This document shows, piece by piece, positions 46,301-50,190 of a stretch of 64,000 nt of DNA. The stretch is from positions 62,001 to 126,000 of the forward strand of contig CANIQT010000009.1 in assembly GCA_947469885.1 (NCBI GenBank). The letters run 5' to 3'. The position numbers and the translations under genes are program-made. The notes below the pieces were generated by a model that saw nothing but the letters and a program-made list of their open reading frames with translations, had not been told where the DNA came from and did no database searches. Origin of the DNA: Bacteroidota bacterium. Its GTDB lineage: Bacteria; Bacteroidota; Bacteroidia; 2-12-FULL-35-15. Numbering within the stretch: the stretch's first letter is position 1; every line of letters begins with the position of its first letter.

Positions 46301-46483
46301 CAACGTAGTACTGTCGCCCAGTTGCCCGTCCCAATCGGCACCAGTTGCATGTACAGTACCATTGTTGCAAGCTATTAAACTATGATAACCACCGGCAGCA
46401 ATAAATTGTGCATTAGCCCTTTCGGTAATGAAAGAAAAAACAAGTACTACTAATAAGGTATGTAAAACAAATTTTATTTTCAT
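28316..46483 (-). CDS. Giant T9SS-secreted repeat protein (about 6055 residues)
   Basis: The start is ATG at 46481-46483; a GTG two codons earlier is also open. Reading from the N-terminus: signal peptide (to about residue 28); a seven-bladed RCC1-type propeller (about 30-376), each blade ending like WGYNYYGQLGD; then seven cassettes of about 400 residues, each made of an ASH-like segment (for example CLNLDSIMANTTSRDSIAI), a BACON-like half, an inserted domain, and the closing NSNDP half. The inserts are four GEVED domains, a GATase/ThuA-like domain, a MAM-like domain and a LamG domain. Next come 36 tandem Ig-like domains of about 80 residues (CHU_C-associated type) and a PKD-like unit. The end is a T9SS tail (IYPNPAIDEFTIEF). 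The gene is unbroken over 18.2 kb. The product is likely a very long surface adhesin, by family analogy. Confidence 0.93.
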   Translation of the reverse strand: MKIKFVLHTLLVVLVFSFITERANAQFIAAGGYHSLIACNNGTVHATGADWDGQLGDSTTLYDQINTPIHINGISGVIAVAGGADFTLALKSDGTVWAWGYNYYGQLGDNTTTERTYPVQVQGLTGVISIAAGAYHSLAVKSNGTVWAWGYNYYGQLGNGTTTMSLLPVQVTGLTTMTKVAAGYYHSIALKSNGTIYDWGYNGNGQLGNGTTTNSSTPILVSALSGMTAITAGRYNSLGVKNNGTVWGWGYNGDGELGDGTTTNRTSPVQMTGMAGATRVAGGRYHTLILKSNGTVWACGDNGDGQLGDGTYTYRTVPVQVLNLTGITAIAAGYYHSLALKSDGSVWGWGQNWDGELGDGTGTGDRLIPVQVHFCCSNQGEVSLSSNCVNSDTTVITGQSQQTFTISNIGCSNLIITNITSSNSVFTASPVNDTIAPWSSAQFTVTFAPTVIGNNTGTLTIFNNVHDTTMCLTGISVAAPFISLNPTSFNVTLACGDTSLSSIDISNSGAGNLSWNGVVTSYNTTSPTGYCSTNYTNNDCSSEDWMTNFSFNTIQNLNSGCNNNTGNYIYYPATTYPAFTTLVQRGGTYAISMQQGGGYNEGFGVWIDYNRNGDYGDAGEFVYASPSAGQSMFTGNITIPTNTALGRTRLRVRCAYNSTLNATQYCSNFSYGECEEYDITIGAQGISIIPPAGMVSPSGTQNATVKFDSRGMNAGTYNYSLIINSNDPNTPDTVPVTMNIVGTAHMSISLYNTNQPCLNLDSIMANTTSRDSIAITNTGCDTLYIDSLHITPAQYSIISSPTIIYPGMSGHVIVQFAPTTAGTYNGSLSIYSNVLDTAICLIGKAFPGPSISFTPSSVNVTVACNDSLSSPLIINNTGGGVLNWSAVGGGNGNPPTGYCIPTMYPTNSYSYINSVTTTGGTLNITTAADAGFTGNAGTGVNYYPSAMVSQVQGASFTLTVQAAGSGNNARFSVWVDWNRNGVFDASELMVNNISTANAVTNFTITVPVSAVVGVTRMRIIDWTNGSPPAPCGALSGWYGEEEDYLVRVGYPGLTIVPSSGTVNPSGSQTIQLHFNSTGLIAGVYSYPITFTSNDPLNSPIAINATMNVVGIAHMQFSLFNTSQPCLNLDSIMANTFSRDSIAIHNTGCDTLDITSLNISPSVFTVFSSPTTIVPGGTKNIVVQFSPTVLGVYNGSLTVHTNVLDTTICLIGKAFANPTISTVPSSFNLTLGCNDSTSLPLLIVNAGGSSLNYTAIVQNPSFSSNVLIPASCTPITTSTCCSMGIYNVTFGSINNTTGNATQGYQNYTATQSTFVNPGQTYSLSVQTGTSYNEYVSVWIDFNNDGVFQVTERVMNANLNVLPNRFHTGTVTIPLTAVRNKAVRMRVGSEYQFNAPPQPCTNVQYGQFEDYSVKIASTVLLSSSSGIIAPGGSSSINVNFYSAGLNAGNYSGNIVFNSNDPLNNPYLVPFTLHVSGVGTIALTRNCMSHDSIMQNTSRKDSLYIKNTGCDTLHVTNITNILGVYTVNQSVFNIVPGDSAKLRVTFAPTTVGTFIDTLTILNNDVTKKVCLSSKSYEMPVINLNPSTINVTVPCGDSLLTSLTINNSGLGVLNWNAVASGGTGAPPTGYCIPTMYPSNSYSYINSVTTSGGTINQTTALGAGFTSNAGLGVNYYPSSLISEVPGGTFTLTVQAQGSGNIAYISVWIDWNRNGVYDASERMVNNVNTNNTLTNFTITVPLSASIGFTRMRVIDWTNGSAPAPCGALSSYYGEEEDYRIRVGSPGLSIQPVSGTLVPSASQTVQLNFNTLNLNNGVYNYPITILSNDPLSPNVNVNVTMNVVGVSHIGLSRNCLYLDSIMEFTTHIDSLYIKNTGCDTLHVTNITNQTSIFTVNQTVYNIVPGDSAKLKVTFAPVAVGTFTDTLTILNNDTTMKVCLSGKGFARPTVCWNPDSLEVTLGCVDSVIIPLNVCNSGLSPLNFSLSISGGTSSGQVRVAVYNHSGITSVLNTQSDLIATTVSTYNAATLANYDVLMNIRNNNLNQADVLNWISNGGTWIGEYSSNEFPISPWGAITGTSPNNASSGSQSVNVLVPNHYLATHINWASMPVGFDPCDYMRNLTGITDPQATKIISVNHASYGNNPLLVEKNYGAGKIIILNWDYSDNPNYNPVVADMIQEVVRYGGSSATWLSADTLAGTVVASGNDSVHFTFNSTGLNVGTYNTTVNITTNDPLNPTVSIPTILHVIGIGKIELSRNCLYLDSIMEYTTHSDSLYVRNVGCDTLHVTNVTSQTSIFTVNQTSFDIMPGDSVKLIATFAPTSPGTFVDTLTILNSNVTKKVCLSGKAYAKPEILTNPESINVTIGCCDTLAYPLSIYNVGANNLIYSINTNLNFFEGFETPLAGRWVTSGATGGNWGETADPHSGSYSLAESPNGFYGNNWNQYIELVQPLTITSAATSTLSFWSKSQMECCCDGFQVQISVNNGAYTNLNSLSCNQSSWSFHTFSLTPYVTNGSQIKIRFFFYADYSVTSQGVNIDDITITGIQQIPDYLSIAPTNGTVPAGDSSIVNLQFISCGNTVGVYNTNLVINSNDPLHPIDTVPITLNIVGTPIIALSNNCLNLDSIMTYTTSVDSLIIRNTGCDTLVITNITHQLGVYSVNQTTYTILPGDSASLITTFAPLIAGTYNDTLTFLNNNVTQTVCLHGIAYPKPVQCHTPNSLDVHFTICQDSIERQINVCNTNGGSNLNWNLTNTNGESALFDGNGDYINRNTVNLPIGSVMTAEAWIYPTSYSDASYNGIVCWGGRYCSGTSMLLSIQNNGRPSMATWCNDFVPSTGPTAVLNHWNHIACVLNGTSVTLYMNGVPISGTLGFAPNVQSTNLSIGATDYPGRYFNGRIDEVRIYNYAKTQAQILNSMNIELVGNETGLRGYWNFNNGTAQDITSFGNNGTVNGNTLFSTPNAHDYNSTTTFNPQAGTIVAGGNTNVTAMFYKVGQSFGVHNYNIYLNSNDPLNAVDTIAVTMTIDSIPPTPPVANNQSECFGNPIPALTATANTGDTIKWYNSTNVLQHIGSPYNTGQTAAGIYTYYVTSTDSVNGCESRADTVTLQINSAPTQPSATNQSVCFGSSIPALTSTGTFQLWYTNPGLTNHVFTGNPYNTGITVAGTYTFYVSDSTIGCPKSPADTVTLTIHSLPSKPVATDVNSCFGTATPTLSAVGTGSDTIKWYTSALVFIQNGNPLVTGVTSPGIYNYYVTQTDSLLGCISPRDTATLTIHFTPQPTANNQTGCFGSTSTILTATGSNLKWYNSAMTLMYSGNPYNTGLTAVGVDTFYVTQTLNGCESSAKMVILTINPIPSTPVASDITICFGQATPALTATGATIQWYSNATLTNLVHSGSPYNTGLTAVGNYTFYVTQSVLGCASHADTVHLIIGPIPVRPITANINACFGFSVSDFVAASTGSDTVKWFSNPGLTNLVYTGNPFSTGQTAIGTYTYYVNQTDTSSGCHSFSDTVTLVINSTPVQPSANDVNACFGQAIPPMTSTGTIIQWYNDTALTNLVHTGGTYNTGLTTVGSYTFYVKDSTAGCASSSADTATLNIYPIPSAPTTSGNASICIGQSNPTLTATGTNINWYSNIGLTNLVHTGSTFTPTQTAAGTYTFYVTQTANGCSSLASIVVFTIYYTPPVSVSNISIPFGTATPDLIAVGSSIAWYNTAMVIVSTNNTFATGQTAIGAYTYYVTQTLNGCASTPDTVTLTIHPLAPTSTNQTICFGTTVPDLIATGTNINWYSNSTLTNLVHTGSAFPTGQTAVGVYTYYVTQTINSIPSPATIVTLTINAIPTAPVSTNQTACVGGTIPNLTSTGTTIQWYDTTFVVHNGTPFATGNTAVGVYNYSVTQTVNGCESPHTNVSLTIDALPSTPIASDTSSCFGSTTPALTATGTTIRWYNTLGIQVGTGSPYATGITAAGVYNLFVTQTNSLTGCQSLSDTVTLTINFTPPPVNSNVIVCAGLTVPPLTAIGTNIQWYNSAMTQVATGSSYSTGQTAVGVYTYFVTQTNTLTGCQSIPDSVVLTINAIPTAPTSNDANACFGQSIPNLTATGTGIQWYNTSMTLVSSGSSYNTGQSAAGTYTYYVTQSAGGCEGPADTLTLTIHPIPAAPTAPVNTSVCFGQTNPTLTCTGANINWYSDSTLVTHVNSGSTYTPLPTAPGVYTYYVTQTVNGCNSPASVVVFTIYFTPPVSVNDISVPFGTPTPDLIAVGSNITWYDTAMVSVSTNDTFATGQTAIGVYTYYVSQTMNGCESTLDTVTVTIYPSNPPASNQSACFGTTIPDLSAIGVNIQWYSDSLLTNLVFAGNPFSTLQTAVGVYTYYVTQTINGIESPSTSVTLTINAIPAAPVSSNQNACFEGTIPDLTATGTAIQWYDTTTVVFSGSPFATGQTAVGVYSYSVTQTANGCESPHTSVTLTINALPATPISTDTAICFGTSTPDLTSTGVNIQWYDTSGTIAGTGSPFATGITAGGVHMFYVTQTNTLTGCESHADTVSLTIHFTPPPVTPDVYVCALYSIPSLVATGNDVQWYDSSMTFVHSGTSFNTGQTAIGTHVYFVTQTDSVTGCTSTPDSVILSINTAPAAPVVTNTTACFGQSITPLTATGSNLQWYGDTTLTTVLFAGNPYNTGQTAIGIYTYYVTQTTFGCEGPADSISLTIYPTPAMPTTSGNAAICFGQTNPTFSATGTNLNWYSDSTLTVLVSSGTTYTPVQSAPGVYSYYITQSANGCSSPYATVVFTIHLTPPVSVVDASSVFGSATPDLIAVGDNITWYDTAMVSVSTNDTFATGLTAVGAYTYYVSQTLNGCESTLDTMVLTIYPVAPTSPNQTVCYGNSVPDLTATGLNVQWYSDSLLTVPVYSGSPYATGDTAVGSYTYYINQTENNITSETTTVILTINAIPATPVATNQSVCFGSIIPDLTTNGTNITWYDTAMVSVSTNDTFATGQTNAGVYTYTLTQTVNGCESPADTATLTIYAIPLAPTTSANTAICFGTTNPTFTATGTNVQWYNDSLLTTLVFTGSPYTPIQTTAGTFTYYITDSMNGCTSPASTVVFTINYTPPVSVNDTMVAYSLPTPDLITSGTNIQWYDTAMVVVSTNDTLATGQTAVGVYTYYVTQTMNGCESTPDTVVLTIYPGAPLLASQVICAGGIIPDLTAVGTNINWYADSLLTNNVYSGNPYATGQTAPGSYVYYVTQTVNGIQSPYGLDTLTISAVPVAPIAADQSICFGTPTPDLITQGGNINWYDNTMTSVSTLDTFATGQTAVGVYVYTVTTTVNGCESAPDTTTLTINALPATPLSADASACFGSTVPDLISTGNNIQWYDNNALLVSTGNTFATGITASGAYTYTVIDVDAITGCSSYSDTTTLTISVQPNNAPTVADVITCTSIATPDLVSSTGTIIQWYSDASLTTLVNVGNTFATGQTAAGTYTYYVTDSLPGCLASPVDTAMLTINTQPTIAPAVANILVCSGGAMPDLVATTGTIVNWYSDTLLTNLVNIGSNFPTGQTAAGVYTYYVNDNIAGCPAGMTDTVSLTINQTPAMPTVDDTAICFRTALAILIYHGQNVQWYNTSMTLVHSGDVFNTAHVVPGIYPYYVTQTDTVNGCVSPVDSVNMIINSLPGMPITTDTTVCASATIPNLIATGNNIQWYDTANVFLFSGASFATGQTLAGTYPYYVLQNDTVTGCGSDLDTATLVILPVPAVPVANNITVCTGTIIPDLSATGTNVTWYNDATLTTIVNTGNTYTTGQTTAGTYTYFVTDSVGGCTSTSVDSVMLTINQSPPQPTAHDTTICIGGAPNLFSTGNNPHWYSDITLINFLGSGNNFNTGVTNVGTFTYYVTDNNTLCPNSTPDTAHLTINPAPLITANTYSASLLFGNSVTLTAYNAVTYSWAPPTGLNTTTGATVIASPTVTTTYTVTGTNAQGCSSDTVIQVVVTHVGIDEAGIPLEDVLIYPNPAIDEFTIEFSTTATTAIDINLFNKLGQNVRTVREEKMISGLQKHKYTFDSSTLDAGVYMIEIATERGSVSRRLVLIK
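28319..28605 (-). other. T9SS sorting domain of the giant protein
   Basis: The last 95 residues (VGIDEAGIPLEDVLIYPNPAIDEFTI in parts, then LDAGVYMIEIATE) form the Por_Secre_tail type A sorting domain. It directs transport by the T9SS and removal or anchoring at the surface. Confidence 0.9.
28842..37441 (-). repeat. Array of 36 tandem Ig-like domains
   Basis: The segment encodes 36 units of about 80 residues (about 239 bp each), each with the pattern P..P.A.....CFG...P.LTATG..I.WY followed by Y.TGQTA.G.YTYYVTQT..GC.S..DTV.LTI. Most have one Cys near the start and one near the end, as expected for a disulfide-closed Ig domain. Unit boundaries were read by eye. Confidence 0.9.
30301..35731 (-). 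repeat. Higher-order repeat ABCDEFG within the Ig array
   Basis: Domains 8-30 of the array repeat as a larger unit. A, for example SGNASICIGQSNPTLTATG with an end VVFTI; B starts TPPVSV; C starts xAPxxxNQ; D starts IPxAPVxxNQ; E starts LPxTPI; F starts TPPPV; G starts xPxAPxxxxxACFGQ. Copy 1 occupies 35731-34083, copy 2 occupies 34082-32431, copy 3 (ABCD only) 32430-31485 and copy 4 (ABCDE) 31484-30301. Copies 1 and 2 are each about 1.65 kb. The boundaries are read from motif positions. Confidence 0.8.
37620..44905 (-). repeat. Seven scaffold cassettes with different inserted domains
   Basis: The inserted domains lie at about 44905-44445 (GEVED 1), 43800-43340 (GEVED 2), 42690-42265 (GEVED 3), 41615-41150 (GEVED 4), 40540-39950 (GATase/ThuA-like), 39325-38900 (MAM-like) and 38250-37620 (LamG). 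All sit between the same two halves: an N-terminal half ending like LTINNSGLGVLNWNAV and a C-terminal half starting with a form of ISIIPPAGMVSPSG. GEVED 2 and GEVED 4 are nearly the same sequence, so they are a recent duplication. Confidence 0.8.
45361..46400 (-). other. Seven-bladed RCC1-type propeller of the giant protein
   Basis: Seven RCC1-like repeats are seen (motifs WDGQLGD, YYGQLGD, YYGQLGN, GNGQLGN, GDGELGD, GDGQLGD, WDGELGD), the number of blades in eukaryotic RCC1. The blade signature G.V.AWG...YGQLG is present in each. Confidence 0.9.
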
Positions 46484-46489
46484 CAACAC

Positions 46490-47185
46490 GGTTTGTTTCG
46501 GGGATATGATTTTTATACGGTGCTAAATTATAAATTTGTTTTATATTAAAAAAATATATTGCCAAAAAAAAAGAAATGAATGGAAATAGCTTCAATTATT
46601 TTTTTTCCAATAAAATTCCAAAACATAAACACTACACTTCCATTTTCTTTTTTTTGATTTATTTAGTACTCCTAACCCTAAAAATAAATTCAGTTTTCTA
46701 ACAAAAATACATCTCCAAATCCAGCTTAAAATCAAATTGAACCAAAACTAAAGTTAATTTTGTCAAATTTTATGTTTAAAAGCCAAAATCCAATTTACAA
46801 ACCCTAAAAATGAATTTTTGGATACAAAAAAACAAAATACATACCCTAATAATAACACTTTAAGAAAGGGTGTTTTGTTTCGGAAGAGGGGTATTTACAA
46901 TTGTTAAAGGGGTATTCATAATCTTAGGAGGTGTATAGCTAATCTGTACAATGGATAAGTATAATCCAAAGGGTAATAATCATACTATAAAGAACAGTGT
47001 TAACAATCGGAAAAGGAGTATTTTGTTTCTAAACACAAAAAAACTACTCTTTTTTGTCTCGCTTCGCAAAATACAAGAACCCTCATTTAATGTCAAAATA
47101 TTTTTGAAAGAAAATAATATTAATTACTTTAGCCGAATAATTATTTAATATTTCTGTTTAAGAAACCAACCAAAATTCTGTTAAC
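46490..47185. other. AT-rich region upstream of two divergent genes
   Basis: No gene is convincing; a 65-codon frame at 46951-47148 has no family match. The block contains short partial repeats (CCCTAAAAATAAATT near 46676 and CCCTAAAAATGAATT near 46802) and spaced GGGGTATT words. The divergent promoters for the giant gene and the 901-residue gene must lie here; one candidate for the plus strand is TTTG 47103-47106 with TACTTTAG 47125-47132. Confidence 0.5.
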
Positions 47186-49891
47186 ATGAAAAAACAATAT
47201 TCCTTCCATCTATCATTTCAGCCGTTGTTGGTGTTTTCACCAACAACTCTTAAAAATTATTCCTTCGCCATTTCTTTCTTTCTTTTTTTTACCCTTGCAA
47301 GTATTTTCACAAACACTTGCTGTGCAAAAGAAAATCAAAACAAAACCATTTCTTCCACCGATATGGTCGAAGAAGGAAATTCTCTTTTAAAGAAAGGACA
47401 ATTCAGTGCAGCCATCACTGTCTGGCAAAAGGTAGTGGATGCTGACAAAGCCAACGCCAATGCCAATTTTAAATTAGGAATGTGTTATTACAATTCCATT
47501 GACGCGCAACCCAAAGCCCTGCCTTTTCTCCTTAAAGCAACTTTAAATCTTACTGATAAATATGATTTTTTCGACAACAACCAAAAAGCCGCCCCCTTCG
47601 ATGCACTTTATTTTCTGGCACAAACCTATCTCACCAACAACCAGCCCGATAGTGCACTCACTGTCTTTTTTCAGTATGATGATAAGTACAACGGCAACCC
47701 GCCAATTCCCGTTCAAAAAATGATACGCAATTGCATCAATGCAAAAAATGCAGTCAAAAGTCCGAGAGATGTGACCATGAAAAATCCGGGAAAAAATATC
47801 AACTCTAATTATGCCGAAACTAATCCTGTTCTCACGATTGATAATTCCGTAATGTTTTTCGCTTCGCGAAGAGAACCAAAAGAAGGGCACAAAGAAGTAA
47901 GCACCACCACAGGTATGCTGGACGAAGATATTTATTATTCTCAAAAAGATGCTTCCGGAAAATGGGAAGCAGCCCTTCCTTTTCGTTGGAACTCCGCAAG
48001 CGATGAAGCCCCACTTTGTCTTTCTTCCGATGGTTTAACGTTATATTTCAGAAAAGAAGTGAAAGGACAAACCGATATTTTTAAAAGCAATTATATAGAT
48101 AAAGTGTGGCGCGAACCAGTACCAGTTTCTCAAATAAATACTTCTGCAAACGAAACAGGAGTAAGTGTTTCGGCTGATGGCAAATACCTTTATTTCTGCT
48201 CTGATAAGGAAGGCGGCACCGGACGATTTGATATTTATCAATGCACCAATAATGCAGGAAGTTGGAGCAAGCCCAAAAATCTTGGTACAATTATTAATAC
48301 CACCTCCAGCGAAATATCTCCCTTTATCAATCCAAACGGAAAAACATTATTCTTCAGTTCCAACGGCTATGCTGACGGAATGGGAGGTTTCGATATTTTT
48401 TATTCCGAAATGAAAGATGACGGCAGTTGGACCACCCCGCAAACAATGGGTTTTCCAATAAACACCACCCGCGATGATGTCAACTATTATATCATCGGAG
48501 GTGGAACAAGATACTACTCCACCATTCGCGAAGAAAGTGATAGCTGGGATATTTTTAAAATAGAAGGTGGCGGGTTTGCCATCGAAAACATTGATGCAAC
48601 AGGGCAAGTAGTTACACTTACCAAAGAGATGAGTGTAAGCGATGTGGTAGAGGTAAACAAAACAGTAGAAAAAGAGGTAGAGGTAGTGGAAACAGTGGAA
48701 ACTACTGTGGAGGTGATAAAAGAAGTAGAGAGAGTAGATGTGGAAAAAGAAAAAATAAAAATGGATTCCATGCTAGTGCTTGCTCGCAAAGAAGTGCAGG
48801 CTGATAAACTAAAACAAGAAACCGAAAAAGCAGTAGCAGAAACAGAGCGACTAAAAGCAGAAGCTGCCATAAAAACAGCAGAAGCAACTAAAGCTGCTGC
48901 AGATGCGGAACGAGCAAAAGCAGATGCACAAAAAGCAACTGCCGATGCCGACAAAGCAAAATCGGATGCAGCAAGAGCAGTTTCCGAAGCCACCAAAGCC
49001 AAAGCAGATGCAGTAATAGCAGCAGCTCAAAAAGCAAAAGACGATTTGGCAAAAGCAAAAATAGATGCGGACACTAAAAAATCAGAAGCTACCATTGCAC
49101 AGGCAAATGCCACTAAAGCAAAAGCAGAAGCGGACAAATCAAAGAGTGAAGAAAACAAAGTGAAAGCCGAAAGCGACAAAATTACTTCCGCTGCCGCAAA
49201 AGCAAAAGCAGACGAAAGCGCATTGCAATTGAAAAATCAATTAGCAGAAACAGAAAAACCAAAATACGAAGCACAGAAAATTCAAGCAGAAGCAAACAAA
49301 CTAAAAGCAGAAAACGACAAAATGAAAGCTCAGGAATTAGTGGTTAGTGCTCAGAAAGCCAAAGACGAAGCAACAAAAGCAAAAGCTGAAGCCGAAGCAC
49401 AAAAAGCGGCTACTGCTGCTGCAACCATTACTGCAACTGCCGAAATAAAAAAGGCAGATGCGGAAAAAGCAAAAGCAGAAGCACAGAGTACGGCTGCCAC
49501 AAAAGCTCAGGCAGATGCCACCAAAGCTTCCGCTGCTGCCGATTTAGCAAAAGCTACTGCCGATGCTAAAAAAGCCGATGCCGACAAAGCAAAAGCAGAA
49601 GCCGATATAGCACTCGCAACAAAAGCAAAAGCCGATGCCGACAAAGCAGCTTCCAATGCTGTGAAAGCACAGGCCGATGCCGACAAAGCAAAAGCAGATG
49701 CAGAAGCCAAAAAAGCATTAGCCGATATTGCTGCTGCCGACAAAGCAAAAGCAGATGCCACCAAAGCTGAAGCACAGGCAGAAAAGGCAAAAGCAAATGC
49801 GGCAGCTAAACAGGCACAACTGGAAATTCTGAAACTGCAACCTCCGAAACCTAAGACTGACAGCCCTAAACCCGTTGAGAAGAAAAAATAA
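47186..49891 (+). CDS. TPR and PD40 propeller protein with long Ala/Lys coiled-coil tail
   Basis: The 901 residues begin with a long signal segment (hydrophobic 26-45, CCAKEN). A TPR-like domain follows (about 55-170: EEGNSLLKKGQFSAAITVW). A PD40 beta-propeller occupies about 195-460, with VSVSADGKYLYFCSDKEGG, FINPNGKTLFFSSNGYADG and FDIFYSEMKDDGSW. A Val/Glu-rich stretch (475-530) leads into an Ala/Lys/Asp repeat (KAKADADKAKADA type, about 530-880), and the end is PPKPKTDSPKPVEKKK. TPR plus PD40 is the start of the Bacteroidota PorE/OmpA-like proteins, but those end in OmpA; here the OmpA domain is replaced by a TolA-like coiled coil. Probably periplasmic; function unknown. Confidence 0.85.
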   Translation: MKKQYSFHLSFQPLLVFSPTTLKNYSFAISFFLFFTLASIFTNTCCAKENQNKTISSTDMVEEGNSLLKKGQFSAAITVWQKVVDADKANANANFKLGMCYYNSIDAQPKALPFLLKATLNLTDKYDFFDNNQKAAPFDALYFLAQTYLTNNQPDSALTVFFQYDDKYNGNPPIPVQKMIRNCINAKNAVKSPRDVTMKNPGKNINSNYAETNPVLTIDNSVMFFASRREPKEGHKEVSTTTGMLDEDIYYSQKDASGKWEAALPFRWNSASDEAPLCLSSDGLTLYFRKEVKGQTDIFKSNYIDKVWREPVPVSQINTSANETGVSVSADGKYLYFCSDKEGGTGRFDIYQCTNNAGSWSKPKNLGTIINTTSSEISPFINPNGKTLFFSSNGYADGMGGFDIFYSEMKDDGSWTTPQTMGFPINTTRDDVNYYIIGGGTRYYSTIREESDSWDIFKIEGGGFAIENIDATGQVVTLTKEMSVSDVVEVNKTVEKEVEVVETVETTVEVIKEVERVDVEKEKIKMDSMLVLARKEVQADKLKQETEKAVAETERLKAEAAIKTAEATKAAADAERAKADAQKATADADKAKSDAARAVSEATKAKADAVIAAAQKAKDDLAKAKIDADTKKSEATIAQANATKAKAEADKSKSEENKVKAESDKITSAAAKAKADESALQLKNQLAETEKPKYEAQKIQAEANKLKAENDKMKAQELVVSAQKAKDEATKAKAEAEAQKAATAAATITATAEIKKADAEKAKAEAQSTAATKAQADATKASAAADLAKATADAKKADADKAKAEADIALATKAKADADKAASNAVKAQADADKAKADAEAKKALADIAAADKAKADATKAEAQAEKAKANAAAKQAQLEILKLQPPKPKTDSPKPVEKKK

Positions 49892-49953
49892 ATTGACAGT
49901 TGTTTGTCGTAAAATACAATTAACTTTTATTACAATCTTGTTGATAAGATTTA

Positions 49954-49985
49954 TTTGCTGTGCATTAAAACTAAGTATATCTTTG
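49954..49985 (+). promoter_or_regulatory. Complete Bacteroidota promoter for the initiator tRNA
   Basis: TTTG at 49954-49957 is followed 20 nt later by TATCTTTG at 49978-49985, both exact consensus elements. The predicted transcription start lies about 45 nt before the tRNA. Confidence 0.75.
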
Positions 49986-50038
49986 CAACCGATTTTAAAA
50001 AATCATACCAATAAAGCAACTAATTATTAAAAATATAT

Positions 50039-50111
<73 letters not shown>

Positions 50112-50120
50112 CTCAAAGAG

Positions 50121-50150
50121 AGTCGTCCAAACGGGCGACTTTTTTGTTTT
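50121..50150 (+). terminator. Intrinsic terminator of the tRNA gene
   Basis: GTCGTCC (50122-50128) pairs with GGGCGAC (50133-50139) around the loop AAAC, with one T-G pair, and is followed by six T from 50140. Confidence 0.85.
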
Positions 50151-50190
50151 CAATGATTAGTAAGAATGATTATTGTTTGGTAAACGAATT

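Noticed and set aside
46951-47148. 65-codon frame in the long intergenic region
   Set aside because: Low-complexity Lys/Asn codons in AT-rich DNA, no family resemblance.
48514-49002. Ser/Ala-rich frames antisense to the coiled-coil gene
   Set aside because: Open only because the KAKADA repeats lack stop-forming words in reverse.
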